12,398 nucleotides of DNA from an uncultured Gemmatimonadales bacterium (GTDB taxonomy: Bacteria; Gemmatimonadota; Gemmatimonadetes; Longimicrobiales; Gaopeijiaceae), in assembly GCA_937982605.1 (NCBI GenBank), contig CALJLC010000376.1:1-12398 (forward strand), in the 5' to 3' direction. Made by a program: the position numbers and the translations under genes. The notes beneath the pieces are model-generated. The model did not search any database. It was not told the origin of the DNA and saw only the letters and a program-made list of their open reading frames with translations. Positions within the stretch are counted from its first letter, which is position 1. The number at the start of each line of letters is the position of its first letter. Below, piece after piece: positions 1 to 6,764 of the stretch.

Positions 1-187
1 CATCAAGGTGCAGGCCACCACGCGCTCACCGCGCGGGACGGTCTTCAGCTCCTTCTCCTTCAACGACGTTCCGGTGAACATCCTCACCGGCGCCGGCTAC
101 GACCCGATCACCGACACCGCCGAGCTGAAGGTCTGCCCGGTCCGGATCACCCCGTGCCCGGCACGGGGGGACGTGGCCGCGGACTGA
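1..187 (+). CDS. C-terminal end of an unidentified protein (partial)
   Basis: The reading frame starting at base 2 is open from the window edge to a TGA at 185-187 and gives about 61 residues. I do not recognise the family. The fragment is rich in Thr, Pro and Val, has two cysteines near the end (in 'KVCPVR' and 'TPCPAR'), and ends in 'GDVAAD'. The beta-rich, helix-poor composition would suit an extracellular or periplasmic domain, but this is only an impression from a fragment. Codon use is strongly GC-ending like the rest of the window, which supports real coding. It converges on the TerB-like gene, with only 6 bases between the two stop codons. Confidence 0.6.
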   Translation, partial: IKVQATTRSPRGTVFSSFSFNDVPVNILTGAGYDPITDTAELKVCPVRITPCPARGDVAAD

Positions 188-199
188 CGCCGATCAGTC
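182..199. terminator. Small inverted repeat joining two stop codons
   Basis: GACTGA (182-187) and TCAGTC (194-199) form a perfect 6-bp inverted repeat with a 6-base loop. The left arm ends in the TGA of the plus-strand gene and the right arm begins with the stop of the minus-strand gene. It could act as a weak bidirectional terminator. There is no T-run on either side, and part of the symmetry follows from having two facing TGA codons. Confidence 0.3.
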
Positions 200-1282
200 G
201 GTCGAGGCGCCGCCCGCGGCCGGCTGCGCCGTGGCCCCCTCGGTGGCCTTGACGTCCGCGACGACGGCCCGGAAGCCCTCGTCGTCCAGACCGACGGAGC
301 GGGCGATGCCGTGGACGAGCTGCTGCTCCTCCTGGGCGAAGGCGCCGTCGGCCAGCGCGACCACGAGCGCGGCCTTCACGACCATGGCTCGGCCCGCGTC
401 GTTGAGATGGGGTCCGACGTTCCGGAGCATGGCGTCCAGGTCCTGACCGCCGTACGCGGCGACCGCGGCGTCCGCGTTGATCTGGGCCGCCGTCGTCGGC
501 TGACCGGTCATCTGCTGGAAGATCGAGGCGGCGGCCTCGGCCTCCTCGTCCTCGGCCGCGCCGTCGGCGAGCATCACCCGGAGCATCGACAGCTTCACGG
601 CCTCGGCGAACTCGGCCTGGATCTGCTCACCGGACTTCTTGCCGGACCCCATTCCCCACGCGGTGACCATCGCGAGCCCGAAGAAGATCAGGTCCATCGG
701 GGAGAAGCTGCCCGTGAAGCCACCGCTGGCGAACATGGCGCGCAGCTCCGGGAGGCTCGCCTCGACGTTGGCGGCCACCTCCGCCCGGCGCTCCGTGCGG
801 AAGTCGTCACGCTCCTCCGGCGCCCACTCCGCCCATCTGCGCTCCGCTTCGGCCCAGACGTCGGGCGGATAGTCGCCCTGGCTCGCCGCGTTCGACGGGT
901 CGGACCCCTCGGGCCAGGACACCGTGCGGCCCGCTTCCTCGAACTCCACCGCGATGTCGTCGGCCAGGTAGGAGACGACGAACTCCTCGCGCTCGAAGTC
1001 CGCGGTGAAGAGCTCGACGATCTCCTCGTCGGACGGCATCAGCGTCTGGACGGCCAGATACTTCCCGGCCACGATCGAGACGACCGTGATGGCGACCGCG
1101 AGCACGCCCGCGGCGGTCGGCGATCGACGTCCGTCCTCGTTGCCGAGTGCCACCGCGAAGCCGACCATCGCGCCGACACCCCACGCGATCCAGCCGATCT
1201 CGTACTCGGTGAAGTAGACCACGCCCGCCCAGATCAGGGCTCCGAGGGCTCCGGCGACGAGACCGTAGACGACGTCCTTCAC
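194..1282 (-). CDS. Membrane protein with C-terminal TerB-like domain
   Basis: This is a 362-residue protein. I start it at GTG 1282 because AGGAGG lies 6 bases upstream on the minus strand, and because translation beyond this point is not protein-like. Predicted membrane helices lie at about residues 4-22, 29-47, 57-75 and 195-212. An acidic stretch (84-180) with many Glu and Trp residues separates helices 3 and 4. Residues about 228-343 resemble the TerB / DUF533-like helical fold: two similar halves carry 'LRVMLADGAAEDEEAEAA' and 'LVVALADGAFAQEEQQL', the repeated ADG-x(3)-EE pattern typical of that family. TerB-type domains are linked to metal or envelope stress responses, but their biochemistry is unclear. 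The gene is divergent from the ExbD/MotA-like operon, separated by about 140 bases, so it may be co-regulated or functionally linked; that link is inference. The tail after residue 345 is Ala/Gly-rich and probably disordered. Confidence 0.8.
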   Translation of the reverse strand: MKDVVYGLVAGALGALIWAGVVYFTEYEIGWIAWGVGAMVGFAVALGNEDGRRSPTAAGVLAVAITVVSIVAGKYLAVQTLMPSDEEIVELFTADFEREEFVVSYLADDIAVEFEEAGRTVSWPEGSDPSNAASQGDYPPDVWAEAERRWAEWAPEERDDFRTERRAEVAANVEASLPELRAMFASGGFTGSFSPMDLIFFGLAMVTAWGMGSGKKSGEQIQAEFAEAVKLSMLRVMLADGAAEDEEAEAAASIFQQMTGQPTTAAQINADAAVAAYGGQDLDAMLRNVGPHLNDAGRAMVVKAALVVALADGAFAQEEQQLVHGIARSVGLDDEGFRAVVADVKATEGATAQPAAGGASTD

Positions 1283-1325
1283 GGCGCACCTCCTGCTGAG
1301 GACCGAACGATCCAACATGCCCGAC

Positions 1326-1343
1326 CCGCAGCTGATCTGCCAA
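1326..1343 (-). promoter_or_regulatory. Possible sigma-54-type promoter for the TerB-like gene
   Basis: On the minus strand TTGGCAGATCAGCTGCGG places GG and GC elements exactly 12 bases apart, within TGGCA and TGC, close to the -24/-12 consensus. Transcription would start about 35 bases before GTG 1282, a normal leader length. The TTGGCA could equally be an ordinary -35 box, although I see no good -10 box at 17 bases. This is a single weak match in a GC-rich spacer. Confidence 0.22.
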
Positions 1344-1386
1344 GGATTTTCCCCGGAAGGCCCGCGGGAAGCGGCCCACGAGCCGG

Positions 1387-1418
1387 TTGTGACGGTCGGC
1401 CCCCCGGCGATGTAGCTT
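1387..1418 (+). promoter_or_regulatory. Possible promoter giving a leaderless first transcript
   Basis: A TAGCTT hexamer (1413-1418, fits TAnnnT) ends 5 bases before the ATG at 1424. Transcription would therefore start at or next to the start codon. TTGTGA (1387-1392) could be a -35 element, but the spacing of 20 is long. No convincing SD sequence precedes ATG 1424, which agrees with a leaderless start. Confidence 0.35.
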
Positions 1419-1423
1419 AGGGG

Positions 1424-1984
1424 ATGGCCAGCTTCCGCGACGACGACGAGGAGGGGATCTCCCTCTTCCCGATGTTCAACATCCTCGCCTGCACCCTGGG
1501 CGTGATGGTGTTCATCCTCGCGACCGTGGCGACGGTGTCGCTGGGCGCCGACAAGGCCGTCGAGATCGCCGAGGGCGTGCCCGTCGAGGTCGCGCCCGAC
1601 TCGGCCGAGCAGACGATCCGCGACGCGGCCTTCGGGGCCCGCGACCGGCGGGACCCGCTCTGGGTCGAGTGGGACGGCGAGGTCCTCCTCGTCTACCCCT
1701 CCCTCGACACGGTTCGGGTGGAGCGCGACCTGAGGGCGATCGGGACGTGGCAGGAGACGTGGGACCACATCTCCGAGTCTCTCACGGCCACCCGGGTCGG
1801 CAACGCCGTCGCGCAGGCGGCGCTCGACTTCGAGAACCGCTACATCGTGCTCCTGGTCCGCCCGAGCGGCTTCGAGGAGCTCCTCGAGATCCGGAGCTAC
1901 TTCGAGTTCCTCGGGCTCGACGTCGCGGTCGAGCCGCTCAACCAGGGGTGGCAGCGTGTCCGGGTCGAGGACGAGGGCGGCTGA
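1424..1984 (+). CDS. ExbD-like one-helix membrane protein, Asn variant
   Basis: This 186-residue protein has a short acidic cytoplasmic N-terminus (DDDEE at 6-10), one membrane helix at about 16-40, and a periplasmic remainder. The layout is that of ExbD/TolR and MotB stator subunits. The start of the helix, 'PMFNILACTLGVMVF', aligns with the ExbD pattern P-x-x-D-V-L. The proton-carrying Asp is replaced by Asn19. The C-terminal part ('YIVLLVRPSGFEELLEIR', then 'LGLDVAVEPL') looks like the small alpha/beta periplasmic fold of ExbD. There is no OmpA-like peptidoglycan-binding domain. The next gene is a paralogue: both share ILxC-x2-GVMxF and LGA. Only 3 bases separate this stop from the next start. 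Family membership is inferred from topology and motif; I am confident of the topology, less so of the name. Confidence 0.78.
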   Translation: MASFRDDDEEGISLFPMFNILACTLGVMVFILATVATVSLGADKAVEIAEGVPVEVAPDSAEQTIRDAAFGARDRRDPLWVEWDGEVLLVYPSLDTVRVERDLRAIGTWQETWDHISESLTATRVGNAVAQAALDFENRYIVLLVRPSGFEELLEIRSYFEFLGLDVAVEPLNQGWQRVRVEDEGG

Positions 1985-1987
1985 GCG

Positions 1988-2680
1988 ATGTATCGCAAGC
2001 CACGGGGATCGGACTCGCAGTCGATCCTGAACCTCGACTCCCTGATGGACATCCTTTCGTGCCTCGTCGGGGTCATGCTCTTCCTCGTGATCTACACGGT
2101 GCTCGAGCTCGGCGCGACGGCCTTCCAGGTGACGATCCCCGTCCCGCTCGACCGTCCCTCGGACAGCCGGCGGGTGCTCGTCCTCGCCAACGGCGGCACC
2201 ATCCGCGTACTCGACTCCTACCGGCCGGTGGCCGACCTGACCACCGGGATCGAGGCGGTTCCACTGGCGCAGACGTACGAGTACGTGCGCCAGGTCAATC
2301 TGAGTCCCCCGACGGACGCCCACTTCCGCTACGCGCTCGAGTACGACGAGGAGATGGGCCTGCTGCAGGGACCCGACTCGGCGTTCACCATCGAGATCGC
2401 GGAGCTCCCCGGGGAAGTCGGGGAGTCGCTGGCGGAGCTCGACGAGACGTCCGAGTACGTGCGGCTGCTGGACGAGCTCGACCCGGAGGAGGTGTGGGTC
2501 GAGTTCGGCGTCGACGGAGCGAGCCTCGACGCCTTCCGGCGGGCGCGCGACCTGGCGGAGCAGCGGGGCTTCGCCACACGATGGGCTCCACTCGTGCTCG
2601 AATTCCCGGTACGCTACACCTTCACACCGGAAGCCGATGGACCCGGACCCCGTGACCTCCTGTCCAAACCGCGAAGGTAG
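1988..2680 (+). CDS. ExbD-like one-helix membrane protein, Asp variant
   Basis: This 230-residue protein has a short basic N-terminus, one membrane helix at about 20-42, and a periplasmic C-terminal region of about 185 residues. 'SLMDILSCLVGVMLF' keeps an acidic residue, Asp21, at the place of the ion-carrying Asp of ExbD/TolR/MotB, unlike the preceding paralogue. A terminal segment, 'VWVEFGVDGASLDAFRRA', parallels the periplasmic fold of the partner. An insert of about 90 residues in between ('LANGGTIRVL' and following) is not shared. No OmpA domain is present. ATG 1988 follows the upstream stop by 3 bases, with GAGGG as a possible SD. Co-translation with the Asn variant suggests the two form a heterodimer inside the channel ring of the next gene; this is inference. 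Confidence 0.8.
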   Translation: MYRKPRGSDSQSILNLDSLMDILSCLVGVMLFLVIYTVLELGATAFQVTIPVPLDRPSDSRRVLVLANGGTIRVLDSYRPVADLTTGIEAVPLAQTYEYVRQVNLSPPTDAHFRYALEYDEEMGLLQGPDSAFTIEIAELPGEVGESLAELDETSEYVRLLDELDPEEVWVEFGVDGASLDAFRRARDLAEQRGFATRWAPLVLEFPVRYTFTPEADGPGPRDLLSKPRR

Positions 2681-2686
2681 CCGCGC

Positions 2687-4198
2687 GTGACCCAGCAGTC
2701 AGACGCCGCCCCCACGGGCTCGCCCGACACCACCGACATCGACCTCGACGCGATCGCCGCCGAGGCAGCGGCGGCCACCGCGGCCGCCTCGGCCGGCACG
2801 CCCCCCAAGAAGCGCCCCGCACGGCGGCGCGGACCGCTCCGCACCGCCGCTCCCGTGCTCGCCGCCGTGGCGTTCACGACGCTCCTCGAGGTCCTCATCC
2901 AGAACTTCGCGGGAACGGAGACCTACCTCTTCCGGCTCTTCCGTCCCCCGGGCGGGTGGGTGATGAGCCTGGTGCCGGCGGTGATCTTCTTCCTGCTGGT
3001 CTGGACGCTCGTCGATCTGATGCTCAAGTACGCGGACGGACGCGCCAACGACAGCGACATCGAGCGGCGGGAGATCCGGCAGCTCCCGAGCCTCATCGCC
3101 ACGGAGTCGATCGCCTCGATCCAGCGGCGCATCCTCATGATGGACAGCCCGGATCGTCCGGTGGCGCGCCGTCTCCTCTGGCTGCTCTACTACCTCGAGC
3201 ACAACGCCGACGCGCAGCGCACGCACGAGCTGCTCCGACACCAGGCCGACCTGGACACCGAGACCGCCGCCGCCGGATACCGGACGGTGAAGCTCTTCAT
3301 CTGGGCGATGCCGATTCTCGGCTTCGTCGGCACGGTTCTCGGCATCAGCCTCGCGGTCGGCGGCTTCTCGACGTTCCTCACCGCCGACATCGACATCGAC
3401 GACGTCAGCGTCGTCACGCAGGAGCTGGGGAACGTCGCGTCGGGTCTCTCCTTCGCCTTCGACACGACGCTGCTCGGGCTGCTCGCCGGACTGGTCGCCA
3501 ATACGATCTCGTCGGGCGTGCAGAAACGAGACGAGCGGTTCTTCACCCGGCTCGAGGAGCTCGGGCTCTCGATCGTTGCCAACAGCCGCCCACCCGCCGA
3601 GAAGGGCGCCCTCATGGCGCCGCTCCCGAAGCGGAGCGATCCGCAGTTCGAAGCCGCGATGCACGCCCGGATGGAGGAGATCGGCTCCCTGGTCGACCGC
3701 ACGCGCATGGTCATGCAGGGGCTCAGCGAAACGTCGGCGAAGATGAACGCGGGGCTCAACGACTCGATGCAGTCCGTGCGCGGGACGGTCGACGAGCTGG
3801 CGAAGAGCCTGGACGGGATGGCCGCGGCGCTGGCCGAGCACGCGCGCATGCAGGGCACGGTGGTCGAGACGCTCGACGCGGGCTACAAGCAGCAGGCCGA
3901 CGCGCAATCGGCGGTGGCCGAGGCGCTGCACGCCGACCGTGCCGCACAGGCGTCGGTCGAGCAGGCCGTCCAGCGCCTCTCGGCTTCGATCGCGGCGTTC
4001 GGCGAAGGCCTCACGCAGCTGCGCGCGGAGCAGAACGCCCTCGCGCCGATCCTCACCAAGCTGGCCGGACCGCTCGAGCTGCGACTCGTGCCCGCGCCGA
4101 CGCCCCCGCCGCCCGCGCAGCCTTCCGCTCCGGCGGCGCCGGTCACCGCCCAGCCTCCGGCGCCCGCGCCGCGCGCCGGCTCGCACTCGGGCGACTGA
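2687..4198 (+). CDS. MotA/TolQ/ExbB-like proton channel with coiled-coil tail
   Basis: This 503-residue protein starts at GTG 2687, with AAGG about 8 bases upstream and 6 bases after the previous stop. After an Ala-rich, then Lys/Arg/Pro-rich N-terminus (1-52), membrane helices lie at about 54-74, 91-113, 203-227 and 250-274. The last two carry the family signature: 'PILGFVGTVLGI' (209-220) and 'GLSFAFDTTLLGLLAG' (253-268), matching the TolQ/ExbB LG-x2-GTV-x-GI and A-x-TT/TA-x-G-L patterns. A cytoplasmic domain (114-202) lies between helices 2 and 3, as in MotA. After residue 278 comes a long helical region (about 320-455) typical of a coiled coil, then a Pro/Ala-rich tail (468-497). This tail makes the protein about twice the length of ExbB or TolQ. 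With the two ExbD-like genes it should form an ion-driven ring motor at the inner membrane; its output is unknown. Confidence 0.88.
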   Translation: MTQQSDAAPTGSPDTTDIDLDAIAAEAAAATAAASAGTPPKKRPARRRGPLRTAAPVLAAVAFTTLLEVLIQNFAGTETYLFRLFRPPGGWVMSLVPAVIFFLLVWTLVDLMLKYADGRANDSDIERREIRQLPSLIATESIASIQRRILMMDSPDRPVARRLLWLLYYLEHNADAQRTHELLRHQADLDTETAAAGYRTVKLFIWAMPILGFVGTVLGISLAVGGFSTFLTADIDIDDVSVVTQELGNVASGLSFAFDTTLLGLLAGLVANTISSGVQKRDERFFTRLEELGLSIVANSRPPAEKGALMAPLPKRSDPQFEAAMHARMEEIGSLVDRTRMVMQGLSETSAKMNAGLNDSMQSVRGTVDELAKSLDGMAAALAEHARMQGTVVETLDAGYKQQADAQSAVAEALHADRAAQASVEQAVQRLSASIAAFGEGLTQLRAEQNALAPILTKLAGPLELRLVPAPTPPPPAQPSAPAAPVTAQPPAPAPRAGSHSGD

Positions 4199-4226
4199 TC
4201 GGTCGGGGCGCGGGGTCGACGGACCG

Positions 4227-4243
4227 GCGTCGGATTCCGACGC
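4227..4243 (+). promoter_or_regulatory. Perfect palindrome directly before the aminotransferase ATG
   Basis: GCGTCGGATTCCGACGC is a perfect inverted repeat around a central T and ends at the base before ATG 4244. As RNA it folds into a 7-bp GC-rich hairpin with an ATT loop, in the space where an SD would sit. It could be a protein-binding operator, a translation-blocking hairpin, or a weak terminator for the motor operon. No T-run follows. Confidence 0.45.
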
Positions 4244-5575
4244 ATGACTGACCGGGGCTCGCTCTCGGATCGCGGCACGCTGGCCGCGTCGACCCCGCTC
4301 CGGATCGATCACGCCGCGTTCCGCGAGGCGGTCGCCGACCACTACCATCCCGAGAAGAATCCGGGTGGAGCGCTCCCGATGAACATCGCCGAGAACCGCC
4401 TGAGCTGGCCGGAGCTCAAGGCGAAGCTCGAGGAGGTCGCGCGCTCCGAGCCGATACCGCCGTGGGTGCCCGGCTACACCTCGACGCTCGGGGCCCCCCG
4501 GTTCCGGGAGGCCTCTGCCCTCTATCTCTCGACGCACCTCACGGCGACGCCGATCGACCCCGGGACGCTGGCGCACTCGGCCGGCGCCACGAGCGTCATC
4601 GAGATGACCGCGTTCATCCTGGCGGAGGCCGGAGACGTGGCGGCGATCCCCGCACCCTGCTATCCCGTCTATCGACGGGACCTGGGCAATTTCGCGGGCA
4701 TCGAGCGCCACGACCTGGTCACCCACCACGATCCGGCCGAGATCGCCGGAGGACCGGTGCTGAGCCTCGATCACCTGGAGCGGGCGCGCCACGACATCGA
4801 TGCGGGACGGCGACGGCTCCGGATGCTCATCCTCACCACGCCGGACAACCCGACGGGTGGGATCTACACCGAGTCGACGCTGCGGGACGTGGCGGAGTGG
4901 TGCATGCGGAACCGCGTGCACCTGGTCGTGAACGAGATCTACGGGCTCTCTCTCATCGACACCCGGCACCCCACGATCCGGGACGACTACGTGAGCGACG
5001 TCCGCTTCTCGTCGTTCGCGCGGATCATGGCCGAGGCACGCTCGGACTACCTCCACCTCTGGTACGCGTACTCCAAGGACCTCGGCATCTCGGGGCTCCG
5101 CGTGGGCCTCGTGCACACCCACAACCAGGCCTTCCTCGACGCCTACAGGAGCCTGAACCTCACGCACGCCGTGTCCAACCACACACAGTGGCTCCTCGGC
5201 CGCGTGATCTCGGACACCGACTTCATGACCGGATACGTCGCGCGGAACCGTGAGCGTCTCACGGAGTCGTACGCCACGGTGGTGGCGGGCCTGCGCGAGC
5301 TCGGCGTGCCGTACGTGCCGAGTCGCGGGAGCCTCTTCGTCTGGATCGACCTCTCCGAGTTCCTGGGGGAAGACTCGGACGCCGGAGAGCTGGCCCTGTG
5401 GGACGACCTGTTCCGATCGAGCGGGGTGCTGCTCACGCCGGGCATCGGATTCGGGCATTCGAAACGCGGGCTCTTCCGAGTCGTGCACCCGTGCGTGGCA
5501 CCCCACGAGCTGCCCGTGGCGATGGACCGGATGCGCGAGTGGGTGGAAGCGAAGCGTGTCGGAGGAGGCCCGTAG
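4244..5575 (+). CDS. Fold-type-I PLP aminotransferase, ACC-synthase-like
   Basis: This 443-residue protein is of normal length for class I/II aminotransferases. Lys278 in 'YAYSKDLGISGLRVG' is the PLP-binding lysine, and SKDLG-x-SG-x-RVG is close to the ACC-synthase/AAT I-gamma signature. Other landmarks are 'YTSTLGAPRFR' (78-88), the cofactor loop 'SAGATSVIE' (112-120), 'PDNPTG' (200-205, substrate-contacting Asn202), and Arg412 in 'FRVVHP' as the carboxylate clamp. At 'VVNEIYG' (228-234) the usual Asp that pairs with the pyridine nitrogen is Asn230, which may alter or lower activity. The substrate cannot be read from sequence. It lies 45 bases after the channel gene, in the same frame with one TGA between, has no SD, and follows a palindrome. 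It converges on the Dlt-like operon, so it may serve either neighbour. Confidence 0.88.
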   Translation: MTDRGSLSDRGTLAASTPLRIDHAAFREAVADHYHPEKNPGGALPMNIAENRLSWPELKAKLEEVARSEPIPPWVPGYTSTLGAPRFREASALYLSTHLTATPIDPGTLAHSAGATSVIEMTAFILAEAGDVAAIPAPCYPVYRRDLGNFAGIERHDLVTHHDPAEIAGGPVLSLDHLERARHDIDAGRRRLRMLILTTPDNPTGGIYTESTLRDVAEWCMRNRVHLVVNEIYGLSLIDTRHPTIRDDYVSDVRFSSFARIMAEARSDYLHLWYAYSKDLGISGLRVGLVHTHNQAFLDAYRSLNLTHAVSNHTQWLLGRVISDTDFMTGYVARNRERLTESYATVVAGLRELGVPYVPSRGSLFVWIDLSEFLGEDSDAGELALWDDLFRSSGVLLTPGIGFGHSKRGLFRVVHPCVAPHELPVAMDRMREWVEAKRVGGGP

Positions 5576-5577
5576 CA

Positions 5578-5606
5578 CGCCGGCCGATCAGGGGCTCGGT
5601 CCGGCG
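5578..5606. terminator. Hairpin between convergent genes, probable bidirectional terminator
   Basis: CGCCGGCCGA (5578-5587) pairs with TCGGTCCGGCG (5596-5606), giving 10 pairs with one bulged T at 5600 and an 8-base loop. The loop holds the stop codon of the minus-strand SGNH gene. The plus-strand aminotransferase ends 3 bases before the stem. No T-run follows in either direction, so any termination would depend on the stem or on Rho. Confidence 0.5.
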
Positions 5607-6763
5607 ATCCGCGCGCGCACCGAGTCGGCGAGGAGCCGATACGCCTCGGCGGTCAGGTGCATCCCGTCATCTCTGTACAGCGCCGCCAGCGGACGGCCCG
5701 AGCTGTCCAGGATCTCCCGCACGAAGAGCACCTCGTGCCCCGACTCGGCCAGCATCCGGTCGTGGACTTCGTCGAAGTCCCCGAAGATGAAATGCTGCCA
5801 GTTGCGGCCGTGGTCCGAGATCTCCGCGAACTTGAGCACGAGGAGGCGCGCTCCACGGCCGCGCACCTCGCGGCCCAGATCGGCCAGGAGCAGCCTCTGG
5901 ATCTCGAGCCCGTTCCGCACGAAGGGGTCCTCGACCCGCCGCCGCCGGAGCCTGAGGTACTGGTCGCGGAGGAAGCCCGAGATGGGCATGACGCCCCAGC
6001 GGCGGTACGAGTCGAAGGCGTCGTACGAGCCGTCGTGGGCCCGGAGGTAGTCCAGGAGATCTTCCCATTGCGCCCGATCCGCCTGATCGAAGGGCGGCGC
6101 CGGCACCAGCTCGAGTCGTCCGTCCCGGTTCCGGAAGCCCGGCTTCAGGAACGGCATGAAGAGCTCGGTTCGGCTCCGGAGGGGCACGAAGAGGTTGGGC
6201 GCCGCCTCGTGGTCCGCGTGGATCCCGACGAGCACCACGTCCGCGTCGAGCTCCGTCAGGCGGTGGCGGTAGGCCAGCAGCGACTGATCGAGGGAGTGCA
6301 ACATCGTGCCGTGGTTTATGGCGTGGACCTCCGCGCTCTCCAGGTAATACGCCAGGGTCTCGTCCGGGGCGGCTCGAAGCCCACCGTTCATGACGGAGCT
6401 GCCGAGGAGCAGAACCTGAAGACGGTCCGGCGCATGGTCGCCTTCCGGATGCACCCGGGCTCCCATCGCGTCGGTGAGCAGGTTGCCCGAAGCCGTGTCC
6501 GGGCGCATGCGCCAGCCGGCGGCCGGGTCCGGGACGACCAGCGCGGCTCCGCTACGGAAGCCCTCGATCACCTCGTCGTACGTCTCGTCGAGGTACATCT
6601 CGAGGAAGACGCGCTCGGGAAGTACCGCGGAGAGCAGCACCGACATGAGCAGGTCCGCCACGACCAGAACCGCGACACCGACGATCAGGCCCCGGAGATC
6701 TCGCAGTACCTCCGCGGGATTCGTCCATCGGGAGCCCCCGACCGGATTGCTCGCGGTCTCCAT
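5588..6763 (-). CDS. Membrane-anchored SGNH-hydrolase-like protein (DltD/AlgJ-like role)
   Basis: This 391-residue protein starts at ATG 6763, a single base after the TGA of the MBOAT gene, so translation is probably coupled; an in-frame ATG at 6790 is the alternative. One membrane helix at about 25-48 anchors it, with the rest outside the cytoplasm. The SGNH motifs are visible: 'LLLGSSVMNGG' (118-128) stands for the GDS block, with Ser123 as the likely nucleophile although Asp is replaced by Ser122, and 'RDDGMHLTAEAY' (364-375) gives the Asp366/His369 pair. The middle block is degenerate ('VGIHADHE'). Proteins of this type act with MBOAT transporters (DltD with DltB, AlgX/AlgJ with AlgI) and help put acyl groups on extracytoplasmic polymers. 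As the last gene of the operon with a carrier protein and ligase, a DltD-like role is the best reading. The acceptor polymer is unknown. Confidence 0.82.
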   Translation of the reverse strand: METASNPVGGSRWTNPAEVLRDLRGLIVGVAVLVVADLLMSVLLSAVLPERVFLEMYLDETYDEVIEGFRSGAALVVPDPAAGWRMRPDTASGNLLTDAMGARVHPEGDHAPDRLQVLLLGSSVMNGGLRAAPDETLAYYLESAEVHAINHGTMLHSLDQSLLAYRHRLTELDADVVLVGIHADHEAAPNLFVPLRSRTELFMPFLKPGFRNRDGRLELVPAPPFDQADRAQWEDLLDYLRAHDGSYDAFDSYRRWGVMPISGFLRDQYLRLRRRRVEDPFVRNGLEIQRLLLADLGREVRGRGARLLVLKFAEISDHGRNWQHFIFGDFDEVHDRMLAESGHEVLFVREILDSSGRPLAALYRDDGMHLTAEAYRLLADSVRARIAGPSP

Positions 6764-6764
6764 G

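Noticed and set aside
1409..1430. tRNA-like string (TGTAGCTTAGGGG) resembling a tRNA 5' end and D-arm
   Set aside because: There is no acceptor stem, anticodon arm or T-arm in the following bases, and coding sequence starts at 1424.
1424..4198. Zorya anti-phage system
   Set aside because: The MotA-like protein invites the comparison, but the small subunits lack the OmpA domain of ZorB and there is no ZorC, ZorD or ZorE gene here.
2699..5578. Long open frame on the minus strand opposite the channel and aminotransferase genes
   Set aside because: It is His/Arg/Gly-rich with no recognisable motif, and it mirrors two clear plus-strand genes. Such frames are expected in very GC-rich DNA.
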